Shown one piece after another: positions 24,530 through 32,215 of a stretch of DNA of 64,000 nt. Under the pieces are notes generated by a model, which made no database searches, was not told the origin of the DNA, and saw only the letters and a program-made list of their open reading frames with translations. A program made the position numbers and the translations under genes. Each line of letters opens with the position of its first letter. The first letter of the stretch is position 1. Source of the stretch: Motiliproteus sediminis (GTDB lineage: Bacteria; Pseudomonadota; Gammaproteobacteria; Pseudomonadales; Balneatricaceae). Location of the stretch: positions 113,617 through 177,616 of the forward strand of contig NZ_JAERQK010000008.1 in assembly GCF_017912535.1 (NCBI RefSeq), in the 5' to 3' direction.

Positions 24530-25522
24530 TCAGTAGCCGATTGCGTCGGCCACCAGAGCACGATTCGACGCCGCCAGCGCCGAGCTGATCAGGCCGTCGT
24601 CGCGGTTGTTGCGTTCTGCCTTCCAGCGTTCGCGCAGCGCCTGCAGCTCACGTTCCAGCGGCATCAATTTGGGCGCGTCGCTGCCGAGGATCTCGTCCAC
24701 CGCGCGCCGGTAGACGTTGGTGATGTCGCACACCAGTTCCACCGAGCGGTCCCGCCCCGGCACCTTGAGACAGCCGACGCCGGCTTTGAGGTAAGCGGGC
24801 AGTTCGGTCAGCCACAGGGACGGATTGCTCTTGATGGTGATCTCCTGCTGGTGGCGCTGAGCCTCGGTCTCTAAGTCCCACTCGGTCTGGCACACCCGCA
24901 GACAGTCGCCGCCCCGACTGGCGCTGCCGAAGAACAGGTCCTTGCCCTCCTCGTCGAGGGTGCGCTCAAAGCTGAAGTAGCTGCTCATCATGCACTTGCC
25001 GGGGCAGATCTTGCCGCCGGAAGGGGTCTTGAACAGGAACACCTCGATACCGGTGTTGGGGTTTTCCCGTTTGATCGCCTCGATCTCCGCCACGCTCAGG
25101 CGGTAGGGCAGCACCACGTAGGTGGCACCCAGTTCGGTGAGGAAGTGAACATCGGCGTAGTTGACGATGCCGCATCCGACGCTGGTGTGCACTTCGGCGG
25201 TCGGGATCTGGTCGCGTACCAGCTGCATGCAGCCGATATCGGAGATCATGAAGCCGGTGGCGCCCCACTCGTGGTACATCTTGACCCGCTCCATAAACAT
25301 CGGGATTTCGGTGGAGCTGGGCAGGGTGTTGACCACGATGCGCACGTTCTTGTCACGGGCGCGGGCGTAATCGATCACCTCATGAATCTGGTCGTCCGGC
25401 AGCTCTTCGGCATTGCCGCGGCGGCTCCAGCCCTTGACCCCCACGTAGGTGGAATCGGCGCCGGCGTCGAGTACCCGCATCGCCATCTCTTTGGTGCCCC
25501 CGGGGGCCATCATCATCACCAT
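24530..25522 (-). CDS. U32 family protein (first in the operon)
   Basis: A 330-residue U32 protein beginning MVMMMAPGGTKEMAMRVLDAG with GVKGWSRR, then VLPYRLSVAEIEAIK and the cysteine set CPGKC...DCLRVC. It is paralogous to the third and fourth U32 proteins. AGGAG lies about 9 bases before ATG 25522, and the start overlaps the aminotransferase stop (ATGGTGA), indicating translational coupling. If the four cysteines bind a [4Fe-4S] cluster as in UbiU/UbiV, the protein could carry out oxygen-independent hydroxylation or a related reaction. Substrate unknown. Confidence 0.87.
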   Translation of the reverse strand: MVMMMAPGGTKEMAMRVLDAGADSTYVGVKGWSRRGNAEELPDDQIHEVIDYARARDKNVRIVVNTLPSSTEIPMFMERVKMYHEWGATGFMISDIGCMQLVRDQIPTAEVHTSVGCGIVNYADVHFLTELGATYVVLPYRLSVAEIEAIKRENPNTGIEVFLFKTPSGGKICPGKCMMSSYFSFERTLDEEGKDLFFGSASRGGDCLRVCQTEWDLETEAQRHQQEITIKSNPSLWLTELPAYLKAGVGCLKVPGRDRSVELVCDITNVYRRAVDEILGSDAPKLMPLERELQALRERWKAERNNRDDGLISSALAASNRALVADAIGY

Positions 25523-26616
25523 GGACGTTGCTCCTGTTTGTCGTTGTTGTTCTCGGTGCCATCGTCACAGGGAAGGCGCCGGAGCAGGTTGGAAAGCGCT
25601 TCAATAAAGGCGCGGTTGTCGTGCATCAGCCCGGTACTGACTCGCAGGCAGTGGGGCAGGCCGAAGCGGCCCATCGGCTTGAGCAGCAGCCCGCGCCGGG
25701 CCAGCTGATCGACCAGCTGTTCGCTATCGATCGCGTGAGGGGAGAGATCGACCAGCAGAAAGTTGGCCTGACTGGGCCAGACCCTGAGCCCCAGCGCTTC
25801 AAGCGCTGAGGTCAGGTAAGTAATGCTGCGCTGGTTGAGGTCACGGGTGCGCCGCAGGTGATCCTGATCCTGCAGTGCGGCACAGGCTGCCGCCTGCGCC
25901 AGCGCGTTGGTGTTATAGAACTGGCAGCAGGCGTTGAGGCGGGCGATCAACTCTGGCTGGCCGACGCCATAGCCGATGCGCAGCCCCGCCAGCCCCCAGG
26001 CTTTGGAGAGCGAGCGTAATACCAGTAGCGGCGCGCCGCAGCGGATCCGTTGCAGCGCGTCCGGGTAGTCGGTGGCGGTAACGTATTCGACGTAGGCCTC
26101 GTCGATCACCACCAGCACCCCGTCCGGCACCCGCGCCAGAAAGGCGTCCAGCGCTGGTGCGTCGATATAGCTCCCGGTGGGGTTGTTGGGGTTGCCGAGC
26201 AGAATCAGACGGGTGCGCGGCGTAATGGCCGCTTCAATAGCGTCCAGATCGATCGGGCCGGGGGCGTTGCTTACGGTGACGGCGTTGGCGCCGGCACGGA
26301 CCACCACCTTCTGGTAGGGCATGAACGAGGGCACCGGTATGATCGCTTCGTCACTCGGTTGCAGCAATACGCGCGCGGCGATATCCAGCAGTTCCGAGGC
26401 GCCATTGCCCAGCAGCAGTTGGTTGCTTTCAAGGTCGAGTTGCTGCGACAACAGAGCACGCAGCCGGGTGCCTTCACGGCTGGGGTAGCGGTGCAGGCCG
26501 GTGATCTCGGCCTGAATCGCGGCAGCCACTTTCGGCGACGGGCCGAGCGGATTCTCGTTGGCCGAGAGATCGATCACCGCACGGGCGACCGGCAGATTTT
26601 GCAGCGCTTCAGCCAT
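25516..26616 (-). CDS. Class I/II PLP aminotransferase, HisC-like
   Basis: A 366-residue fold-type I aminotransferase. It shows the HisC-type start SANENPLGPSPKV, the substrate and PLP-phosphate region LLGNGASELLD, NPNNPTGSYI, the Asp of VVIDEAYVEYV and the PLP lysine in LRSLSKAWGLAGLRIGYG. Sequence resembles histidinol-phosphate aminotransferase, but there are no other his genes nearby. It is embedded in the U32 operon, overlapping both neighbours by 7-8 bases. A role in transaminating an amino-acid-derived pathway intermediate is more likely than histidine synthesis, although a duplicate HisC cannot be excluded. Confidence 0.88.
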   Translation of the reverse strand: MAEALQNLPVARAVIDLSANENPLGPSPKVAAAIQAEITGLHRYPSREGTRLRALLSQQLDLESNQLLLGNGASELLDIAARVLLQPSDEAIIPVPSFMPYQKVVVRAGANAVTVSNAPGPIDLDAIEAAITPRTRLILLGNPNNPTGSYIDAPALDAFLARVPDGVLVVIDEAYVEYVTATDYPDALQRIRCGAPLLVLRSLSKAWGLAGLRIGYGVGQPELIARLNACCQFYNTNALAQAAACAALQDQDHLRRTRDLNQRSITYLTSALEALGLRVWPSQANFLLVDLSPHAIDSEQLVDQLARRGLLLKPMGRFGLPHCLRVSTGLMHDNRAFIEALSNLLRRLPCDDGTENNNDKQEQRPW

Positions 26617-27421
26617 AACAGACCTCGGCCTGAAGGGTCAGCGTGGTATCGGCGACAGTCGTTGCGGCCGGCGTGGCCAAGCGGTTGCCCAAAGTGCCGA
26701 CGCCGCTGATGCTGACCTCGACCCGATCGCCCGGTTGCCAGTCACCCATCCCCTGTGGGGTGCCGGTGAGAATCAGGTCGCCCGGCTCCAGTGGCATCAC
26801 CTGGCTGATATAGGCGATCAGCTGCTGTACCGGAAACAGCAGATCGCTGCTGTGGGCGCGCTGGCGCAGCTCACCGTTGACGCGGGTTTCCAGCCACAGA
26901 TCGGCCGGGTCCAGAGCGGTTTCAATCCAGGGGCCAAAGGGGGCGAATCCGGGAAAGCTCTTGGCGGTACCGTAGTTGTCTTCGGCCTCCTGAATGTCAC
27001 GCGCGGTAACATCGTTGGCGCAGCAGTAGCCGAGAATGCTCTGTTCGGCCAGATAGGGGTCGATGTTCTGGGTGTGGCTGCCGATGACGACGCCGAGCTC
27101 GCCTTCAAAACCGATGCGGCCGCTTAAGGCGGGGTAGGGGATGTCGCAGTCGGGCCCGGTGGCCGCGCTGGCCGGCTTGAGAAACAGCAGCGGCTGCGAC
27201 GGCAGGGTATGGCCGTCGTCCGCATGGGCGCGGTAGTTGATGCCGGCGCAGATGATCTTGCCCGGGCAGCAGGGTGCCAGCGGGGTGATCTGATTGAGGG
27301 CAAAGCTGAGGCCGGTGTAACGCAGCGGCCGTTCAAACAGGTTGTGGACCACCAGTACCCGGTCGTAAGCGACCACGCCCTGATAGCAGCTTTGCTGGTG
27401 CTGGAAGCGCATCAGTTTCAT
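26609..27421 (-). CDS. Fumarylacetoacetate hydrolase family protein
   Basis: A 270-residue FAH-fold enzyme. Metal-binding and active-site motifs are visible: ICAGINYRAHADD, GFEGELGVVIG (metal glutamates), NDVTARDIQ, KSFPGFAPFGPW and LILTGTPQGMG. The family includes 2-hydroxyhepta-2,4-diene-1,7-dioate isomerase, acylpyruvate hydrolase and oxaloacetate decarboxylase, which act on 1,3-diketo or enol acids with Mg or Mn. It overlaps the phosphatase gene (ATGA) and the aminotransferase gene (ATGGCTGA). The exact reaction cannot be assigned; a C-C bond-breaking or tautomerising step on a keto acid fits the operon's mix of enzymes. Confidence 0.88.
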   Translation of the reverse strand: MKLMRFQHQQSCYQGVVAYDRVLVVHNLFERPLRYTGLSFALNQITPLAPCCPGKIICAGINYRAHADDGHTLPSQPLLFLKPASAATGPDCDIPYPALSGRIGFEGELGVVIGSHTQNIDPYLAEQSILGYCCANDVTARDIQEAEDNYGTAKSFPGFAPFGPWIETALDPADLWLETRVNGELRQRAHSSDLLFPVQQLIAYISQVMPLEPGDLILTGTPQGMGDWQPGDRVEVSISGVGTLGNRLATPAATTVADTTLTLQAEVCYG

Positions 27422-27849
27422 GCCGCACTCTCCTGGGCCAAGCGCACGGCGTGATAGTCACGCAGTGATGCCAGCAGCTCCGGGTGGGGCTCAGCCTGGG
27501 GGCGGGCTTGTTTAATCAGTGCAACCGCCTGCTCCAGCTCCATCTGCTGGTATTGGTGCAGGTAGCTGGCGATCAGGCTGGGGGAACGCGAGATCCCCAT
27601 CTCGCAATGCACCAGCACCCGCCGGCCCAGCTGTTGCTGGGCATGGATGAACTCCATCGCGCGGCGGATAGTGGTGTCCGGGATTGGCTGGCGGTCGGCC
27701 ATCTGCAGGTGCAGCTGGCACCAGATGCCCCGTGGACGGGCGGCGGGGGCAAGACTCAGGACGGCGCGGATATCATGCCGCTGCAACTGTTCGGCGTCGG
27801 CGGCGTCGAGGCGGCTGCCTACCGCCAGTGACGGAGTGACCAGATTCAT
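27418..27849 (-). CDS. Dual-specificity-type phosphatase, first gene of the U32 operon
   Basis: A 143-residue protein with the Cys-based phosphatase P-loop HCEMGISRS (CX5R) near residue 95, followed by PSLIASYLHQYQQMELEQAV, typical of compact bacterial dual-specificity phosphatases. The start at 27849 follows GGAGCAGCC; a longer frame to 27936 is not preferred because its N-terminal extension has no domain. It leads a run of nine co-directional genes. Since the last gene encodes a phosphotransferase, this enzyme may remove the phosphate at the end of the pathway. Protein phosphatase activity is the alternative. Confidence 0.8.
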   Translation of the reverse strand: MNLVTPSLAVGSRLDAADAEQLQRHDIRAVLSLAPAARPRGIWCQLHLQMADRQPIPDTTIRRAMEFIHAQQQLGRRVLVHCEMGISRSPSLIASYLHQYQQMELEQAVALIKQARPQAEPHPELLASLRDYHAVRLAQESAA

Positions 27850-27976
27850 GGAGGCTGCTCCCGGACCGGTAATGCGCCCGATCCTGATGATTATTGTTGT
27901 TAGCAGCCATGTTACGGAGTGGGTGCTGGAGCCCACATTCCACAGCGAGTCTAAAAAACTACTACTTTGGTGCTGG

Positions 27977-27996
27977 CACTTATGACCTACAAAAAG
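27977..27996 (+). repeat. 20-base motif, copy 1
   Basis: CACTTATGACCTACAAAAAG lies between the U32 operon and the 3' end of the MASE3-GGDEF gene. It matches the copy at 30459-30478 at 18 of 20 bases. The two copies bracket the GGDEF gene in the same orientation. Confidence 0.5.
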
Positions 27997-28062
27997 AGAG
28001 GGTATTGATGGATGTCATTTCGCAGCTCTGGAGGGCGCCGGACCGGTAGCTGCGAGCGTGGT

Positions 28063-30300
28063 TTACTTGGCCGTTGTCCGGTCAGGGAGCAGACTGCTGT
28101 CGGCGACCTCAAGGCGGTTTTTACCCTTCCGCTTGGCTCGGTACATAGCCTGGTCGGCCGCGGCCAGTAGTTGATCAACCGTATCGCCATGATGGGGGAA
28201 TACTGAGACACCGATGCTGATACCGACCTGAACCGGCCCGGACCTGGTCATCACGGGCTCGCTGATCACCTCGATAATGGTTTCTGCCGAGCGCAATTCC
28301 TGCGCGCCGGCCGAGCTGAGTAACGCGATAAACTCGTCCCCCCCAACCCGCGCCAGAATGTCCGATTGCCGTAAGGTTTCTTGCAGCCGGTAAGACACCG
28401 AGCGCAGTAACTGGTCGCCGGCCGCGTGGCCGAGATTGTCGTTGACCTGTTTGAAGCCATCCAGATCCATGAAGTAGACCGACATTTCGATATTATCGCG
28501 CTTTGCCTGCAGCAGTGCTCGTTCGGCCAGCTCTATAAACAGGCGGCGGTTGGCCAGACCGGTCAGCGCATCATGGGTTGCCTGATGGCGCTGGTCTGAC
28601 TCTGCTTGCCGGCGGCGTACCACCTCCTGCTGTAGCTGGTAAGTGGCCGTGTCGACGGCATTAACCAAGGCGTAGCGATGGTTGACTACGCGGTAACTGC
28701 CAATAACAACGAGGACGCTCAACAGCAGAATGCTGGGCCAGTACCACGACGAGAGAATAAATTGGGACTCGTGGGCATGGGGATGCTGTTTGGCCGCCAA
28801 CTGCCAGGCACCGTTGCGGAGCGAGATCACCGCTTTCAGCGGATTATCCTCGAAAATGGCTGGCTGGCCGCTGAACACCGCTCCCTCGATGCCGCGGCCA
28901 TCAAGACCGCGCAGAGCCACATCGAAGTGCTGGGCAAATTCGTTGAGCATGGTGCTGTTGAGCAGCGCGTCAACATCGATCAGCACTGTGGCCAGCCCCC
29001 AGAACCGGGTTGTCTCCTGCGAGTACCGGGTGAATATCGGCTGGCGGGCAATCAGCGCGCGTCCCCCCTGAATCAGGGTGACCGGCCCTTCGACGATCAC
29101 CTGATCGGAATCGATGGCTTGCCTGACCGCCTCCCGGCGGCGACTGTCCTTGAGCAGGTTATGGCCGATTGCCTTAGCGTTGCGGTTTTCGTTGCTGACA
29201 TAGGTGACTATCCCCTCGGGTGCCAGTTGCAGGCTGATAATGCCCGGCATACCCTGCGAAAGAGTGTCGGTGAAGGTGTGGAACTCGGCTTTGCTGAAAT
29301 AGGGATTGGCCAGCACAAACGCCTTCAGGCTGTCGGTCAGGCGCAGCCGCGATTCCATGGCGATCTCCAGCGAGCTGGCTATATCCTGCAGATGGCGTGT
29401 ATTGGTATAAGCTTCAGCTTGTTTCTGCATCCCGTGTTCGTGGTTACGAATCCCCGCGGCGATGGCGATGCCGCCGATGCAAAGTAACAGGGCGATTAAA
29501 GCGGCTCGCGGGTTGATTCGTTCCAGCGAACGCTGCTGGTCAACGTCGTTGTCGCAGATTAACCCGCGGTATAAAAAGAAGTAGGAGCTCAAGCGGAACA
29601 GATGGCCCAGTGCGTTGGCCGGTCCGTAAACCGAGGCATACTGGGTAAAACAGAGCTCGGCCAGGGCGGTGAAAAACAGCGCGTAGGTGAGTGATGATAC
29701 TTGCACCGGCTTAAAGCGTGCCCGATAGCGGAACAGCCCGTAACCGGCCAGAGCGGTGAGGGCTATAACTACGAATTCAGCCGTGATCTTGAAATCAGTC
29801 AGACCCTGACCGGGGATAAAGGCATCCGGGAACAGTTGGGCCGGGTAGATCGCCAGCAGCCCCGCGGCGGTCGCCATCGTCAGTCCGATGGCATAGCGGG
29901 AAGCCAGCACGCCGCGGGTCTGGAAATTGAAAATCACGGCCAGCCCGGCCGCCTCAATCAGTCGTGCCAGAATCCATAGTTGCGTTGGCGGATTGGGACC
30001 CAGATCGCCGGCAAATAGCGACCCTTCATAGGTCACCGTATGGGCGAAGTCGATCAGGGCGATACAGCCGTAAAGTACGGCCAGTGAGAACAGGTAGTTG
30101 TGCTTGCTTCTGGCGCGAAGCTCCCAGCCGGCTAGAGCGATCAGTGCAGCCACGCTGATGGTGGCGAGTTCGACCAGGGTGTGAAAAGCGAGAAAATTGG
30201 CCAGTGACAGCCACCAAAGCAACCCCACCGCGACCGGCAATGCCAACCATCTGGCGGATTGTTCTATTCGGGAGGGGGCGTTTAGTTCGGTTCCGTCCAT
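28063..30300 (-). CDS. MASE3-CHASE-GGDEF diguanylate cyclase
   Basis: A 745-residue membrane sensor. Residues 15-245 hold about seven helices of MASE3 type (FHTLVELATISVAALIALAGW, FLYRGLICD). A further helix near 265 begins a periplasmic CHASE domain (FHTFTDTLSQGMPGIISLQLAP), closed by a helix near 520. The C-terminal GGDEF domain is intact (VGGDEFIALL), with an RxxD inhibitory site (RQSD) five residues before it, so it should make cyclic-di-GMP with product inhibition. The start at 30300 is chosen for AGAGG 7 bases upstream; an ATG seven codons earlier is possible. It is transcribed divergently from the PAS-MCP gene, with an 8-5-8 inverted repeat between them. Confidence 0.92.
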   Translation of the reverse strand: MDGTELNAPSRIEQSARWLALPVAVGLLWWLSLANFLAFHTLVELATISVAALIALAGWELRARSKHNYLFSLAVLYGCIALIDFAHTVTYEGSLFAGDLGPNPPTQLWILARLIEAAGLAVIFNFQTRGVLASRYAIGLTMATAAGLLAIYPAQLFPDAFIPGQGLTDFKITAEFVVIALTALAGYGLFRYRARFKPVQVSSLTYALFFTALAELCFTQYASVYGPANALGHLFRLSSYFFLYRGLICDNDVDQQRSLERINPRAALIALLLCIGGIAIAAGIRNHEHGMQKQAEAYTNTRHLQDIASSLEIAMESRLRLTDSLKAFVLANPYFSKAEFHTFTDTLSQGMPGIISLQLAPEGIVTYVSNENRNAKAIGHNLLKDSRRREAVRQAIDSDQVIVEGPVTLIQGGRALIARQPIFTRYSQETTRFWGLATVLIDVDALLNSTMLNEFAQHFDVALRGLDGRGIEGAVFSGQPAIFEDNPLKAVISLRNGAWQLAAKQHPHAHESQFILSSWYWPSILLLSVLVVIGSYRVVNHRYALVNAVDTATYQLQQEVVRRRQAESDQRHQATHDALTGLANRRLFIELAERALLQAKRDNIEMSVYFMDLDGFKQVNDNLGHAAGDQLLRSVSYRLQETLRQSDILARVGGDEFIALLSSAGAQELRSAETIIEVISEPVMTRSGPVQVGISIGVSVFPHHGDTVDQLLAAADQAMYRAKRKGKNRLEVADSSLLPDRTTAK

Positions 30301-30385
30301 CGAGTACCTCTGCCGATCCATCCTGATCGGCCATCAGCCCTGTGTTGATGCTGATATAAAATTGTTGCGGCGCGGCAAGAGTATC

Positions 30386-30406
30386 ATTTGACAACATCTG
30401 TCAAAT
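30386..30406. promoter_or_regulatory. Perfect 8-5-8 inverted repeat in a divergent promoter region
   Basis: ATTTGACA - ACATC - TGTCAAAT. The arms contain TTGACA, so the element may double as a -35 region on either strand. Likely a dimeric regulator site between the divergent cyclase and chemoreceptor genes. Confidence 0.45.
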
Positions 30407-30458
30407 TGCAATAGTCCACACCTGTTATGGTAGATTTTTTTTGCGGCTTTGCTGCGGA

Positions 30459-30478
30459 CACTTATGGCCTGCAAAAAG
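30459..30478 (+). repeat. 20-base motif, copy 2
   Basis: CACTTATGGCCTGCAAAAAG, upstream of the PAS-MCP gene. It differs from the copy at 27977-27996 at two positions. Confidence 0.5.
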
Positions 30479-30636
30479 TAAGCAAAATGCAATTTATCAA
30501 TTCTAATGCAAAATCAGTTGATGACTGTTTGACCTTGGTTTTAATATGGTTAAAGTTTACTCGATGGTTTACAGGTCGTTAGGGCCTGTTGGAGCTGCTG
30601 CCGGTGGCTCGCTTTCAGCAGTCAAGGGCCTTTCCG

Positions 30637-32205
30637 ATGAAAAAGAACTTTCCCGTCTCGCAAAAAGAAAAGACCTTTCCTCCCCACTACAGCATTCTTT
30701 CCACCACCGACCTCAAGGGCGCAGTCACCTACGCTAACGATACCTTTTCGGAGCTGGCGGAGTTCACCCTCGACGAGCTGATGGGTAAAAACCACAATAT
30801 GGTGCGCCACCCCGATATGCCGCCGGCCGCCTACGAGGATCTGTGGACGACCCTCAAGACCGGCAATAGCTGGATGGGGATCGTGAAGAACCGCGCCAAG
30901 AGCGGCGATCATTACTGGGTTGATGCCTATGTGACTCCCATTCGCAACGGCGAAACGGTCGTGGAGTACCAGTCGGTGCGCTTTCAGCCCAAGCGCGAGC
31001 GGGTGGAGCGCGCGGAAAAGACCTATGCGCAGATCAACGCCGGCAAGATGCCGCGCGCCGTGACCCGCCCCGCTACCAGCCTGTTTCAACGCTTGTCACT
31101 GGGGGCTGCCGTCGCGCTACTGCCGGTGATCATTACGGCGGTAATGGCAGACAGCGCGCTGGTTATGGCGGCGGCGTTAGCATCCTTGATTGCGGTGGTG
31201 GCACTGAACTACGGGCTTACCCGGCCGCTTGACCGGCTGACGGAAAAGGCCCGCGGCAAGGTCTGCAATAAGCTGATGCAGTACATCTATACCGGCAAAA
31301 CCGATGACATCAGCCAGATCGATCTGGCGATCAAGATGTATAAGTCGGAGCTGCGGGCGGTGGTCGGACGGGTCGAAGACACCTGTGAGCATGTGCGTCG
31401 TGACGCGGCGGCTTCCTCCTCGTGTGTCAATGAAACCCTGACCAGTGCCACCGAGCAGCAGAGCGAAACCGAACAGGTGGCCGCGGCGGTGGAGGAGATG
31501 TCCGCCACCAGTCACGAGATGGCAGATAACACCGCGGCGGTCTCCGAGGCGGCGCGGGTGGCGCGCAGTGTCAGTCAGGAGGGCAACACTGAAGTTGAAC
31601 GTGCAAATATGTCGATCCGCGCCCTGGCGGAAGAGCTGGCGCAGACCACCGAGGAGATTACCCAGCTGTCTCAGCAGAGTGAGCAGATCGGTACGGTGCT
31701 GGATGTGATCAAGTCGATCGCCGAGCAGACCAACCTGTTGGCCTTGAATGCGGCGATTGAGGCGGCCCGGGCCGGCGAGCATGGGCGCGGCTTTGCGGTG
31801 GTGGCTGATGAGGTACGCTCGCTGGCGCAGCGGACCCAGGAATCCACCGGCGAGATCGAGTCGATGATTGACGGGTTGCGCGGTGGGGTGTCATCCAGTG
31901 TGGCCTGTATGGACAAAAGCCAGCGAAGTTCCGCTGCCGCATCCGCCCAGATGGCGCACGCCAGTGAGTTGCTGGTGCAGATTACCCAGCTGGTGGATCA
32001 GGTGACCGATCTGTCGATTCAGGTGGCCTCGGCGACCGAGGAGCAGAGCGCGGTGGCCGGAGAGATCGCCTCCAATCTGGGCCGTATCAATAAGCTCTCG
32101 GCGCGCACCAAGGATAATGCCCACGCAGCATTGCAGCATACCGAGCAGTTTTTGCACACCATTGACGACCAGCAGGGGCTGGTAGGGCAGTTTCGCACCC
32201 TGTGA
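30637..32205 (+). CDS. PAS-containing (Aer-like) methyl-accepting chemotaxis protein
   Basis: A 522-residue receptor. Residues 15-125 form an Aer-type PAS domain ([31 protein letters not shown], then [27 protein letters not shown]), which in Aer binds FAD and senses redox state or oxygen. Two closely spaced membrane helices (about 165-205) form an anchor without a large periplasmic domain. The signalling tip is [20 protein letters not shown] followed by [21 protein letters not shown] 30637 follows CAAGGG. Aerotaxis or energy taxis is the likely role, which would suit a nitrogen fixer that must avoid excess oxygen. Confidence 0.92.
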   Translation: MKKNFPVSQKEKTFPPHYSILSTTDLKGAVTYANDTFSELAEFTLDELMGKNHNMVRHPDMPPAAYEDLWTTLKTGNSWMGIVKNRAKSGDHYWVDAYVTPIRNGETVVEYQSVRFQPKRERVERAEKTYAQINAGKMPRAVTRPATSLFQRLSLGAAVALLPVIITAVMADSALVMAAALASLIAVVALNYGLTRPLDRLTEKARGKVCNKLMQYIYTGKTDDISQIDLAIKMYKSELRAVVGRVEDTCEHVRRDAAASSSCVNETLTSATEQQSETEQVAAAVEEMSATSHEMADNTAAVSEAARVARSVSQEGNTEVERANMSIRALAEELAQTTEEITQLSQQSEQIGTVLDVIKSIAEQTNLLALNAAIEAARAGEHGRGFAVVADEVRSLAQRTQESTGEIESMIDGLRGGVSSSVACMDKSQRSSAAASAQMAHASELLVQITQLVDQVTDLSIQVASATEEQSAVAGEIASNLGRINKLSARTKDNAHAALQHTEQFLHTIDDQQGLVGQFRTL

Positions 32206-32215
32206 ACTGATCCGG

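Larger units (their letters stand above)
30301..30636. other. Divergent intergenic region between GGDEF and PAS-MCP genes
   Basis: About 335 AT-rich bases with no gene. It contains the inverted repeat at 30386-30406, the second copy of the 20-base motif (30459-30478) and a possible sigma-70 promoter for the chemoreceptor: TTGACC at 30529-30534 and TAAAGT at 30551-30556, 16 bases apart. Confidence 0.5.

Noticed and set aside
30456..30470. Sigma-54-like element GGACACTTATGGC before the PAS-MCP gene
   Set aside because: Spacing is one base short, and the sequence is better explained as part of the repeated 20-base motif.
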